From JBEKYD01 sp049509915 (GTDB lineage Bacteria; Acidobacteriota; Terriglobia; Bryobacterales; Bryobacteraceae), in the NCBI GenBank assembly GCA_049509915.1, contig JBEKZL010000009.1:1-54689 (forward strand): a DNA stretch of 54,689 nucleotides, written 5' to 3'. Below are positions 17,519-26,688 of this stretch, piece after piece. A program made the translations under genes and the position numbers. Position 1 is the stretch's first letter, and each line of letters begins with the position of its first letter. Below the pieces are notes generated by a model. The model saw nothing but the letters and a program-made list of their open reading frames with translations. It did not search any database and had not been told where the DNA came from.

Positions 17519-18508
17519 ATGACACAGCCACAACCCAATCAAGCTGTTGGCAACTATGAGTTCCTTGAGGTAGTCGATAGGCCCAAGGCGGGCGTTACCT
17601 ACAAGGTGCGCAACCTGGCCACGGGCGAACTTGAAGTTCTGCGGGCGCTACCGGGACGGTCCTATGGCGATCCGGAATCGCGGGAGCGCTTTCTCCGTGA
17701 GATCAGGATTCACGCCCGACTGTCGCATCCGAACATCGTCGCATTCCACGACGCGTTGGAACTGGACGGACAACTGGTGATGACGACGGAGTTCGTCGAG
17801 GGCACCACGCTGGCGGAACTGTGCCGGGGAGGCGCGCTCTCACCGGCGCAGGCGGTCCGGGCCATCTGCGGGGTACTGTCGGCGCTGGAGGAGGGCCACG
17901 CTTTAGGAATTGTGCATCGCGGCATCACGGCGGAACATGTCGTGATCACGCCCGATGGGACGGTCAAGTTAGGCGGATTCGGTCTGGCGAAACCGGCATC
18001 CGACGTGAACCTGACCCAAGCCGGCGCCGCGCTGGGCGACGCCGCGTACATGGCTCCCGAGCAGGTGCTGGGCGTGGGCCCGCTGGACGGCAGGGCGGAT
18101 CTCTATTCGGCCGGCATCCTGTTGTTTCAGGCGTTGACCGGCAGGGTGCCGTTCCAGGGCAAGAACGATTTCGACACCATGGTGGCGCAAGTGAATGCTC
18201 CGCCTCCGCGCCCTTCCGAACTGAATCCCGGGATTACGCCGGAGTTGGAGAGGATGGTTCTTATCGCGCTTTCGAAAAAACCGGAAGACCGGTTTGCCGG
18301 CGCCGGAGAGTTCCGCCAGGCACTGGCCGCGCTCAATGGCGCAATCCGAGTCCTGCCGCCGGCGGTGCAGGGGAGTGCGCCACCTGAAACGGCCGCGCCG
18401 CAAAGTCAGGGTAAGGCGCAAGGTGGCGGGCACTGGCGGCTTATGGTGGCGATCGTCGTGGCTTGCCTGGCAGTCGCGCTACTCGCGCTCTGGGTGAAAA
18501 TGCATTGA
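17519..18508 (+). CDS. Predicted Ser/Thr pseudokinase with C-terminal membrane anchor
   Basis: A 329-residue protein with the protein-kinase fold but without catalytic residues. The glycine loop is replaced (VVDRPKAGVTYKV), the beta-3 Lys is Arg (EVLRALPG), HRD is HRG in IVHRGITAEHVV with the metal-binding Asn replaced by His, and DFG is GFG (KLGGFGLAKP). The structural residues REIRIHARLSHPNI and YMAPEQV remain. A C-terminal helix (WRLMVAIVVACLAVALLALWV) anchors it in the membrane. Start ATG 17519; GTG 17507 is also possible. It ends 2 bases before an intact kinase and probably acts as its partner or scaffold; that is inference. Confidence 0.85.
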   Translation: MTQPQPNQAVGNYEFLEVVDRPKAGVTYKVRNLATGELEVLRALPGRSYGDPESRERFLREIRIHARLSHPNIVAFHDALELDGQLVMTTEFVEGTTLAELCRGGALSPAQAVRAICGVLSALEEGHALGIVHRGITAEHVVITPDGTVKLGGFGLAKPASDVNLTQAGAALGDAAYMAPEQVLGVGPLDGRADLYSAGILLFQALTGRVPFQGKNDFDTMVAQVNAPPPRPSELNPGITPELERMVLIALSKKPEDRFAGAGEFRQALAALNGAIRVLPPAVQGSAPPETAAPQSQGKAQGGGHWRLMVAIVVACLAVALLALWVKMH

Positions 18509-18510
18509 GC

Positions 18511-19977
18511 ATGAGACCGATCCAGATTGGCGACGTGCTGGCCGATTACAAGGTAATCGATATCGCCGGCTCCGGCGGCGAAGGCGCCGTCTACAAAATC
18601 GAGCACGTCATCACCCGGAGAATCGAGGCGATGAAACTGCTGGCGCCCGCCTCGATCGGCGATCCCGAACAAGTGCGCCGGTTCGAGCGCGAGATTCAGG
18701 TGCAGGCGCGCCTTCACCACCCCAACATCGTGGCGCTCTACACGGCGGTGCGCGACGGCGACTCGGTAGCGCTCGTCATGGAATTCGTGGAGGGCGAATC
18801 CTTGCAGCGGATACTGGAGGCCGGACCCCTGAGTGTCGAAACCGCCGTGAACTTTGCCGGCCAGGTGCTGGGCGCGCTGGCGTATGCCCATGCCGCCGGT
18901 GTGATTCACCGCGACGTGTCGCCGGCGAATATCATTGTCACTCCGGACGGGGTGGCGAAGCTCACCGACTTCGGCCTGGCGCGGGGTGCCGCGGATGTCC
19001 GGCTGTCGGCTTCGGGCGTGCCGGTGGGCTCGCCCTGGTACATGTCTCCCGAGCAGGTCAGAGGCGATGGAGCGGTAGATGCGCGCACCGATATCTATGC
19101 CATGGGGGCGGTGCTTCACTCGATGCTCACAGGTGGAAAATTGTTTGAGGCGGAGGGAGCCTTCGCCGTGATGCGCGCCCAGGTTGAGGCCGAGCCGGCC
19201 GCGCCCAGTTCGCGAAATCCAAAGGTGGCGCCGGCGCTCGACGAGATTGTGCGCAAAGCGGTGGCGAAGGATCCGGCCATGCGGTTTCAATCGGCGGACG
19301 AGTTCCGGCTGGCTTTGAAGAATGCCGCCGCGGGTCCGGCCGCCCCGGTCCGGTTCACTCTGCCGCGGGTGAGGCTGCGGCTGCGCGGAGTCAGCCTCAT
19401 GCGAGCCGCCGCGCTGGTTGGGCTGGTGCCTGCCGCTCTGGTGGTGGGCTTTTGTACGATGCGGTTGTTTCCCCCCGCGCCGCACGCGCCGGCCAGCGTA
19501 ATCAAGGCGCCAGCCCCTCCCATCTCCATCCGCCAGGCGCCGGTCGCCCCACAGCCTGATCTGGTCATTCCCGCCGGCATTGAACTCAACCTGCCCGGCG
19601 TGCCGGCCCCCAGATCGCTCGCGCGCGCGCCATTTCTCGCGCCCGCGCGTGCACCGCAGCCGGCCACCAAAGTGAAACCGGGTTCCCCAATCCAGGTAAC
19701 GGGCGGAGAGTTCCAGCCGGCCGAGGCGCTGCCCGCTCCGGCGCCGCCGCCGCCGCGGCCGGTCGAACCGGCCGGCCCAGGTCTCCCAAAGGCGAATGCC
19801 GCTCTGCCACCAGCGCCGGCGGGTGCAACCTCGGACGAGCCCGTGCCGGAGGCCGCCGCCAAACCGAGGAGTACCGGCAACCGGTTGGCGAAGGCGTTGG
19901 GCAAAATGAACCCGTTTCGCAAGCGCGCCAAGCACCCCGGCGACGAAACCCCGCCAACGCCGCCGGGCAAGAACTGA
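18511..19977 (+). CDS. Membrane-anchored Ser/Thr protein kinase
   Basis: A 488-residue kinase of the PknB/Pkn2 type. Visible: AGSGGEGAVYKI (Gly loop), Lys in RIEAMKLL, VIHRDVSPANIIV (catalytic Asp and Asn; HRDVSP variant), LTDFGLARG, and YMSPEQV in the activation segment. After the kinase domain (about 10-275) a transmembrane helix (LMRAAALVGLVPAALVVGF) leads to a long Pro/Ala-rich extracytoplasmic tail with no recognised sensor domain. ATG 18511 lies 2 bases after the upstream pseudokinase stop. The pair probably functions together in envelope signalling. Confidence 0.9.
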   Translation: MRPIQIGDVLADYKVIDIAGSGGEGAVYKIEHVITRRIEAMKLLAPASIGDPEQVRRFEREIQVQARLHHPNIVALYTAVRDGDSVALVMEFVEGESLQRILEAGPLSVETAVNFAGQVLGALAYAHAAGVIHRDVSPANIIVTPDGVAKLTDFGLARGAADVRLSASGVPVGSPWYMSPEQVRGDGAVDARTDIYAMGAVLHSMLTGGKLFEAEGAFAVMRAQVEAEPAAPSSRNPKVAPALDEIVRKAVAKDPAMRFQSADEFRLALKNAAAGPAAPVRFTLPRVRLRLRGVSLMRAAALVGLVPAALVVGFCTMRLFPPAPHAPASVIKAPAPPISIRQAPVAPQPDLVIPAGIELNLPGVPAPRSLARAPFLAPARAPQPATKVKPGSPIQVTGGEFQPAEALPAPAPPPPRPVEPAGPGLPKANAALPPAPAGATSDEPVPEAAAKPRSTGNRLAKALGKMNPFRKRAKHPGDETPPTPPGKN

Positions 19978-20060
19978 CAGCGCGCCCGCGCCGGCCTCAC
20001 GCCAGGGGGGTGTGCCCGGCCGGCTGTCGTCCTCGACTGCCCGCGAAGACCTAGCATTCT

Positions 20061-20413
20061 CTACATTGGCGGGAGCGTTGCCGTATAGTTTCCAACGATT
20101 GCCCCTGAGGCTGTCACCGAGGCACTACCCCCAATTGGTCTGCCCGTAACGCTCAGTGTTCCAGTCAAGCTGCCAAGGGCTAACCCTCCGCCAGCTTCGG
20201 TTTGCGTCAGCGTGAAGGCCAAGGAGGCGCTGGACACGGGCAGAACAGTGCCCCCGAAGGCAAATGAGAAGGTGCCGGCTCTTATCGCGTTGAAAGTGAA
20301 GGTTTGGATCGCGGGCGCTTGAGAGACCTGCGCCCGGCATAAGGCGGGGAAAACAGCGTTGCGATTCCGATCAGGGAGGCGAAACCCGCCCGGTTCAAGC
20401 TGCGTTTGCGCAT
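20061..20413 (-). pseudogene. Small secreted protein, frame-broken near the signal peptide
   Basis: ATG 20413 (AGGAG 12 bases upstream) opens MRKRSLNRAGFASLIGIATL, a signal peptide, but the frame then stops early. The mature protein continues in another frame: CRAQVSQAPAIQTFTF, GTFSFAFGGTVLPVSSASLA and a Thr/Ser/Gly-rich beta-strand tail ending TATLPPM with stop at 20061. Adding one T, or removing two bases, in TTTTCCCC (plus strand GGGGAAAA, 20346-20353) joins them into ~117 residues. It follows the zinc-ribbon membrane protein by 17 bases in the same direction. Function unknown. The homopolymer location makes an assembly error quite possible. Confidence 0.7.
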
Positions 20414-20430
20414 AACGTTATTGCTCCTCA

Positions 20431-20811
20431 TCAGATGTCGGCTGCCGAGATGTGTTCGGCTCCGCAGTTAGTGCAGAATCTTGCCCCCACGCTCCGTGGT
20501 CTTCCACCGTTCGTACAGAAACCGCTGGGCGAGGAAGGAGGAACGCCGAAAGGGTTGCCCGTCGCCACAGAGGCATTCGGGGCGCTGCGGCGCTCGTCAA
20601 AGACCTTGACATCGTATACGAAGGGTTTGCCAGTGAAAGCCGTAGATAGGGTATTGAGAATGCCCATGCCCAAAGAAGCCGCCACTATCAGGACTAACAG
20701 CACGAAAAACGGCCACACCCCGTCGGTCGCGCTATAGATTACGAACGAGATTATCAGTCCAATGAATACAACTATGCCCACGATGGCTTTAATCTGTCCG
20801 CTCCAAATCAT
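20431..20811 (-). CDS. Small membrane protein with degenerate zinc ribbon
   Basis: A 126-residue protein with two hydrophobic segments (IVGIVVFIGLIISFVIYSA and WPFFVLLVLIVAASLGMGIL) followed by a cytoplasmic tail with CTNGG...CTNCG. Typical zinc ribbons here have two CxxCG knuckles; the first has Gly instead of the second Cys (codon GGT where TGT/TGC is expected), so zinc binding may be lost. No family name can be given. It lies upstream of the small secreted gene on the same strand and diverges from the sigma-factor gene. Confidence 0.65.
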   Translation of the reverse strand: MIWSGQIKAIVGIVVFIGLIISFVIYSATDGVWPFFVLLVLIVAASLGMGILNTLSTAFTGKPFVYDVKVFDERRSAPNASVATGNPFGVPPSSPSGFCTNGGRPRSVGARFCTNCGAEHISAADI

Positions 20812-21030
20812 TTTGTTCCCCCTATCTCAAGCTGAGTTCAAGCTTCCGCCAGATCAGCGTTATTTCGTAACATCTGCTCCCGCATCAAATACTCCCTGGT
20901 CCAAGAGGGCGGCGAGGAGAGCAGTGACAAAATGGAGTTGCGTGAGGCAACGCCTCATTGATACGATTCGATTCATCCTGGTTTCGTGCCCACTCAATAA
21001 GTACTTCGTAAATGGGAGGGATAAACTGTC

Positions 21031-21693
21031 ATGGCGCTTCAAAGAAGTCGAACCCAGCACAGCCCCGGCCCGTCGGGACCGGAGCGCGCCGCGCCCGAGG
21101 AACGCCTGTCGCTCGATACCCTGTTCAGCGTGACCTACGAGGAATTGCGCCGTTTGGCCTCTTCCGTAAAACGCATGGATGCGAACGCGACGCTCAGCCC
21201 GACGACGCTGGTGAATGAGGCTTGGCTGAAACTTGCGGGCGCACCCGAGTTCGCATCGCAATCCCGCCTTCACTTCAAGCGGATCGCCGCGCAGGCCATG
21301 CGCCAGATTTTGATTGATGCGGCGCGGCGTCGGAGCGCGCAGAAACGGGGCGGCCGGGAGGTCATCTTCGTCGCATTCGGCGATTCGTCCGACCAGATCG
21401 CATCGTGCGACGAGGAATTGATTGCGCTGGATGCGGCTCTGGAAGAACTCGTGCGCCTCAATCCGCGCCAGGCGATGATGGTCGAAAGCCGATTCTTCGG
21501 AGGATTGGATATCGCCGAAACCGCGGCGCTGCTCGAAGTCTCCGATGCCACAATCCTTCGCGACTGGCGGGCGGCGAAGGCATGGCTCGCCCGTGAAATC
21601 CGCCGCGCCCGGGACCTGGCGAACGTTCGAGCACGGAGGTGGGCATGGGCAGCGAGCATTGGGAGCGAATTCAATCGGTCTTTCATGACGTAG
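21031..21693 (+). CDS. ECF sigma factor (TIGR02999-like)
   Basis: A 220-residue RNA polymerase sigma factor of the acidobacterial/planctomycete ECF group that accompanies kinase-TPR genes. Region 2 is seen as LFSVTYEELRRLASSVKRM, LSPTTLVNEAWLKLAG and FKRIAAQAMRQILIDAARRR with AQKRGG. Region 4 is LVRLNPRQAMMVESRFFGGL and IAETAALLEVSDATILRDWR, a helix-turn-helix. Start ATG 21031 follows GGGAGGG. The 3' end overlaps the kinase-TPR gene by 49 bases, so the two are coupled. It probably directs a small regulon under control of that kinase, as inferred from the gene pairing. Confidence 0.93.
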   Translation: MALQRSRTQHSPGPSGPERAAPEERLSLDTLFSVTYEELRRLASSVKRMDANATLSPTTLVNEAWLKLAGAPEFASQSRLHFKRIAAQAMRQILIDAARRRSAQKRGGREVIFVAFGDSSDQIASCDEELIALDAALEELVRLNPRQAMMVESRFFGGLDIAETAALLEVSDATILRDWRAAKAWLAREIRRARDLANVRARRWAWAASIGSEFNRSFMT

Positions 21694-24322
21694 TGGATCG
21701 TTCGGAATCGGATCGGGAGGCCCTCCTGAAGGCCGTTTGCGGCGGCGACGACGGCCTCATGGCCGATGTGGCGGCGTTGCTCCAGGAGGATGCAAGGGGC
21801 GCTTCGGTGCTCGATCGCGATTTGCCCCGGATCGCGCACCAGGTGCTCGATGTGCCGCTCAAGTCGCTTCCTCTTGTTACCGGCTCAAGGGCGTTCTCGG
21901 GGAAGGCGGCATGGGCGTTGTATATCTTGCCGAGCGGGAGGATCTCGGCAGCTTGGTGGCGATCAAGATCCTGCGCGATGCGTGGCTGTCGCCCGCGCGC
22001 CTGGCGCGCTTCGAGAGCGAGCAAAGAACGCTGGCGAACCTGAATCACCCTTCGATTGCGCGGCTTTTGGACGCCGACTGTCTGGCGAATGGAACTCCGT
22101 GGTTCGTGATGGAGTATGTCGAAGGCGCGCCGCTTACGGATCATTGCCGCCTGCGCGAATGCTCCATCGACGAGCGCCTGCGGCTGCTCCGCTCCGTCTG
22201 CGAGGCCGTTCAATACGCCCACTCGCAGGCGATTCTTCACCGCGACCTGAAGCCGCCCAATATTCTTGTGAAGAAAGACGGCGCGATAAAGCTGCTGGAT
22301 TTTGGCATCGCCAAGCAACTCGAACGTCCCGACGATAGCGTCAGTCCGACGTTGACGGCGTTGCGCCTCATGACCCCCGCCTATGCAGCTCCGGAGCAGA
22401 TGCAAAACGGCCGGGTGGGCACCCGAGCCAACGTTTATTCCCTGGGCGTGATTCTCTACGAACTGTTGGCCGGCCGGCTTCCGTTCGACCTGTCGAAGAA
22501 AACTCCCGCGGAGGCTGAACTCGCCATCGTGCACGGCGGAGCGGAAAAGCCGTCAGCCGCAGCGGCCCAACATGGCACTCTGCGCGCGAGCAAAACAGCG
22601 TGGAGCGATCTCGACGTGCTGTGCCTAACCGCGATGCACAAAGACCCCGAGCGGAGGTATCGTTCCGTCGAAGCGCTGATTCGGGATATCGGCCATTACC
22701 TGAAGGGAGAGCCGCTCGAAGCGCGGCCAGACTCGCTCCGATACAGGGTGGAGAAATTCATCGGGCGGAACCGGAGAACCTTGGTGGCGGCGGCTATCGT
22801 GTTCGCTGTTGTCGCCGTACAGGCCGCGGTCTTCACGATCCGGCTGGCGCGAGCGCGGGACGCCGCCCTGGCCGAGGCGGCGCGCACGAAGCGCATCCAG
22901 CGGTTCATGCTCAATCTGTTTGAAGGAAGTCATCGAGAGGCTGGCCCTGCCGAGAATCTGCGTGTCATCGCGCTACTGGATCGGGGCGCGCAGGAGGCGA
23001 GGACGCTTAATCAGGACCCGAGGGTGCAGGCGGAACTGTATCAAACACTGGGAGGCGTCTACGAGAAGTTGAGTAAATTCGACCAAGCCGACTCTCTGTT
23101 GCGGTTCGCGCTTGATGAACAGAGGTCGATTTCAGGGAGGGATAGCGTCGAAACTGCGGAGGACCTCATGGCGCTCGGCCTTTTGCGGGCGGATCAAGGC
23201 AAGTATAAGGAGGCCGAGAAATTAGTTCGTGACGCGATCAGGATCGACAGTGCAAGCCTGCCTCGTGGTGCGCCCGCGCTGGCGAAAGTCACTGGGTCGC
23301 TGGGACAGGTGCTCGAAAACGCCGGGTCATACGAGCAGGCGATCACCGTACTCGACCAAGCCGTGCGGCTGCAATCCGAATCAGTCGGGCAACAGCCCGA
23401 ACTTGCCCGAAGCCTGACTTCGCTCGCGGAGGCGCAGTTCTTCCTTGGCCGCTATGCCGTGGCGGAGCCCCTAAACCAGCGCGCCCTGGTCATCGACCGT
23501 CAAATCTACGGAGAACGCCATCCGTTTGTCGCGGACGACCTCATCGATCTGGGCAACATCCAAAATCAATTGGGACACTATGCCGAAGCCGAGCGGCACT
23601 TCCGGCAGGCGCTCGACATCGCGGGGTCGTGGTACGGCGAGGACAATCTGGAAACTGCCTCCGACATGATCACACTGGCCCAAACACTTACATATGAGAA
23701 ACGTTACGACGAGGCCGAGAGGCTCCTTCGGCCGGCTCTCGCAATCCAGGAGAAAGTCTATGGAAAGGTAAATTCCCACGTCGCATTTGCGCTCAACTCT
23801 CTGGGCTCGGTCGCGCTATTGCGCGGCGATCTCAAAGAGGCGGAAGCAGACGGCATCCACGTGGAGGACATTTATCGTTCGGTCTATGGCGACAAGAACT
23901 ATACCGTAGCTATTGCGACTGCGAATCTGGCCGACGTGTACCTGCGAAGCAAAAAATACACGCGCGCGGAGCAGCTTTTTCGCGACGCAGTGCGGCGATT
24001 TACCGAGGCGCTCTCGGGCAACGATCTAAACACCGGCATTGCGCGCGTGAAACTGGGGAGAGCCCTTCTGCGCGAACGGCGCTATCAGGAGGCGGAAGCG
24101 GAGATTCTCGCCGGGTCCAAAATTCTTTCAAAGCAGACCAGTCCGTCGGTGAGTTGGGTTCAGGCGGCGCGCAAGGATCTGGCGCTCGTCTATGAGGCTC
24201 TCGGCGAACCTGAAAAGGCAAAGGAGGTTCGAGCGGAACTGGCCGCGGTCGGAAATAGGCTTGTGCGTCGCAGCGTCTCCCTGCTGAGCGCGATACACCT
24301 GAGAGGGGGGCATCCCGGTTGA
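21645..24322 (+). CDS. Ser/Thr kinase-TPR protein, one frame break near 21875
   Basis: About 890 residues if the frame is joined. ATG 21645 (GGAGGT 4 bases upstream) reads MGSEHWERIQSVFHDVVDRS, the family N-terminus, up to about 21875. From 21878 the kinase continues one frame back (YRLKGVLGEGGMGVVYLAER), so one base appears to be missing around 21873-21878. The kinase motifs are intact: VAIKILRDAW, LHRDLKPPNILV, LLDFGIAKQ and YAAPEQM. One transmembrane helix (LVAAAIVFAVVAVQAAVFTI) precedes multiple TPR-like helix pairs to the C-terminus. The last ~6 residues run into the remnant VapC gene. Likely partner of the ECF sigma factor. Frame break: mutation, assembly indel or -1 slippage. Confidence 0.85.
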
Positions 24323-24359
24323 CGGCATAGATCAGCAGGTTCGCGTCAAGAAGGATCAT
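24303..24359 (-). pseudogene. vapC: VapC (PIN) toxin, 5' remnant only
   Basis: MILLDANLLIYAVNRDAP is the start of a PIN-domain toxin with its first catalytic Asp (LLDAN). After about 19 codons similarity ends, at the point where the 3' end of the kinase-TPR gene begins on the other strand, and the remaining PIN acids are absent. The start codon overlaps the stop of the upstream antitoxin relic (AAATGATC), the usual arrangement. It cannot encode an active nuclease. Confidence 0.7.
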
Positions 24360-24631
24360 TTGCGCAAGGCGAGCTTTCGGCCGAGTTCTTCGTCCTCGAT
24401 CGAGCCGGCTACAGCCAGCGCCTTTGTCCCAATGGAACTCCCGTCCATCCCCATCCCAAACGTTTTCTGCACGAATTTCCGGGCGCGCTTATGCTCCTTG
24501 CCGCGAAGCCCGCCCCGAGCGGCTTCATTTAGGGCTTCCTTTGAAGGAGATCCCACGCTCCCTCATGGCGTCCCGAATCAACCGCTCCACGTCGGCATCG
24601 AGATTGACCCTCGTCCTCGCGCCGCCATCAT
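24356..24631 (-). pseudogene. vapB: VapB-type antitoxin, frameshifted
   Basis: The C-terminal two thirds reads KEALNEAARGGLRGKEHKRA, then KALAVAGSIEDEELGRKLALRK, a typical VapB tail. The N-terminal half, TRVNLDADVERLIRDAMRER followed by GISFK, lies in another frame. One extra G in AAAGGAAG (CC at 24538-24539 on the plus strand) breaks the frame after SFK; removing it joins the parts. No ATG lies in frame before TRVNLD; the nearest, 24628/24631, is out of frame, so a second break is likely. Together with the truncated VapC this is a decayed toxin-antitoxin locus. Confidence 0.7.
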
Positions 24632-24701
24632 AGCATCATATAGATTGCTATCATGATGCCTGCCGCTGGAGACGCTCCGCAGTTGCTATACTCGCGGAAT
24701 C

Positions 24702-26684
24702 ATGCGCCACTGGCTATATTTGGCCGTCTTTCTGCTGCCCGCGCTGGCGCAGGAGCCGGTGCGTTATCAATTGCGATTTCCCAACGCGGTTCACCACGAA
24801 GCCCAAATCCGCGTCACTTTTTCGCCGGTGCGCCAGCCGGTGCTGGAAGTGCTGATGAGCCGCTCATCGCCGGGCCGCTACGCGTTGGCCGAGTTCGCCA
24901 AGAACGTCTATAACTTCAGCGCCAGCGACGGCCAGGGCCACCCGCTCGCCGTGTCCCAGCCCAATCCGTATCAATGGAACGTGAGCGGCCACAAAGGAAC
25001 CGTGGTGGTGGAATACACCCTTTTCGGCGATCGCGCCGACGGCACCTATGCCGGCATCGACGCCACCCACGCGCACCTGAATCCGCCCGCCGCGCTGGTC
25101 TGGGCGCATGGTTTTGAAAAGGTCCCCGTGGCGATCCAATTCGAAATGCCGCCCGGCTCCGGCTGGAAAGTGGCCACCCAGATGGTCGAGCGACCTGACG
25201 GCGCCTGGACCGAGCCCAATATGGACCGCATGATGGATAGCCCGATCGAGCTTTCCGCCTTCACTCTGGAAGAATGGACGACCGGCAGCCGCCAGTTCCG
25301 CCTGGCCCTGCACCACCGCGGTACCGCCGAAGAAGCCGCCGCCCTCGCCCGCATCTGCCAGGCCGTCGTCGCCGAAGAGGAAGGCGTATTCGGCGCCTTT
25401 CCGGCTTATGACTCCGGCCGCTATACCTTCCTGCTCGACCTTCTGCCTTACGTCAATGGCGACGGTATGGAGCACCGCGATTCCACCAGCATTTCCGGCA
25501 CCCGCGACCTGCGCGATGCCGCCGACCAGACGATCGGCGCGGTTTCGCACGAGTTTTTCCACTCCTGGAACGTGAAGCGGATTCGCCCGCGTTCGCTCGA
25601 ACCCTTCGATTTCGAACGCGCCAACATGTCGGCCGAACTCTGGTTCGCCGAAGGCTTCACCAATTACTATGGCCCGCTCACGCTCGAGCGCGCCGGCCTG
25701 ACCAGCCTCGACCGATTCACCCGCGACATGGGCGGCGCTGTCAATGAAGTGCTCACCGCCCCCGGGCGCGAGATCTTCGACGTGCTCGACATGAGCCGCC
25801 ACGCGCCCTTTGTGGACGCCGCCGTCAGCGTCGATCCGGTCAACACCGCCAACACTTTCATCTCTTACTACACCTATGGACAGGCCCTCGCGCTGGGTAT
25901 CGACCTTTCCATTCGCGCGCGGTTCCCCGGCAAGACTCTCGACGATTGGATGCGGCGGATGTGGCGCGAGCATCCCGATTCGGATAAGCCCTACACGGTG
26001 GAAGACCTGGAGCGCACTCTCGGGGAAGTGACCACCCCCGATTTCGCGCGCGACATTTTCGGCCGCCATATTTATGGCACCGAGCCCATGGACTACCGCT
26101 CCCTGCTGGCGCTGGCCGGTTTCAGCCTCGACGCCCCGGAGACCCCTCCCAAAGTCTGGATCGGGGCATCGTTGGCCTTCGGCGACCGCGGCGCGGACAT
26201 CGTCGACGCAACCCTGCGCGGAGCGCCGCTCTATGCCGCCGGGCTCGACCGCGGCGACTGTATCCTGGAGTGGGACGGCCACCCGCTCAAGACCGATACC
26301 GAGCTAGAGGCGCTGCTCGAACGGCACCAGCCTGGCGACAAGATTCACCTGCGTTTTGTCAGCCGCGGGGAGCACAAAGAAGCCGACGTGGTGCTGGCCG
26401 CCTCGCCCGCCGAGACCGTGGAGCCGTTCGAGCGTTCCGGCAGGGAGCTGACGGCCGCCATGACGGCTTTCCGCCAGGCGTGGCTCGGATCGAAGGCCAT
26501 TCATCCCCAGCCCAAGCCGCTCAAGTATTGCCCCCAGTGCAAACGGTCGATGGCGTTCGAATACGAGAAATGCCCCTACGACGGCGCCGATCTGCGCATC
26601 GCTCCCAAGCTGGCCGACGAAAAGCCTTTCGATGAAACGGTCCCCGTACCGGTCAGGCGCGGCCGCGGCGGGCGCGGCCGGTAG
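24702..26684 (+). CDS. M61 family metallopeptidase with PDZ domain and C-terminal zinc ribbon
   Basis: A 660-residue exported peptidase of the glycyl-aminopeptidase family M61. MRHWLYLAVFLLPALAQ is a signal peptide. The N-terminal beta domain is followed by the zinc site AVSHEFFHSW (HExxH) with the downstream Glu in WFAEGFTNYY. A PDZ-like domain (AAGLDRGDCILEWDGHPLKT) follows at about residue 515-570. The C-terminus has a CPQC...CPYDG zinc ribbon and ends in Arg/Gly repeats. A zinc ribbon on an extracytoplasmic enzyme is unusual. Length exceeds the family's ~600 because of that tail. The gene ends 4 bases before the ornithine-cyclodeaminase homologue. Confidence 0.92.
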   Translation: MRHWLYLAVFLLPALAQEPVRYQLRFPNAVHHEAQIRVTFSPVRQPVLEVLMSRSSPGRYALAEFAKNVYNFSASDGQGHPLAVSQPNPYQWNVSGHKGTVVVEYTLFGDRADGTYAGIDATHAHLNPPAALVWAHGFEKVPVAIQFEMPPGSGWKVATQMVERPDGAWTEPNMDRMMDSPIELSAFTLEEWTTGSRQFRLALHHRGTAEEAAALARICQAVVAEEEGVFGAFPAYDSGRYTFLLDLLPYVNGDGMEHRDSTSISGTRDLRDAADQTIGAVSHEFFHSWNVKRIRPRSLEPFDFERANMSAELWFAEGFTNYYGPLTLERAGLTSLDRFTRDMGGAVNEVLTAPGREIFDVLDMSRHAPFVDAAVSVDPVNTANTFISYYTYGQALALGIDLSIRARFPGKTLDDWMRRMWREHPDSDKPYTVEDLERTLGEVTTPDFARDIFGRHIYGTEPMDYRSLLALAGFSLDAPETPPKVWIGASLAFGDRGADIVDATLRGAPLYAAGLDRGDCILEWDGHPLKTDTELEALLERHQPGDKIHLRFVSRGEHKEADVVLAASPAETVEPFERSGRELTAAMTAFRQAWLGSKAIHPQPKPLKYCPQCKRSMAFEYEKCPYDGADLRIAPKLADEKPFDETVPVPVRRGRGGRGR

Positions 26685-26688
26685 ACCC

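Noticed and set aside
18406..19935. A 509-residue minus-strand open frame over the kinase
   Set aside because: Arg/Gly/His-rich antisense product of a confident kinase gene.
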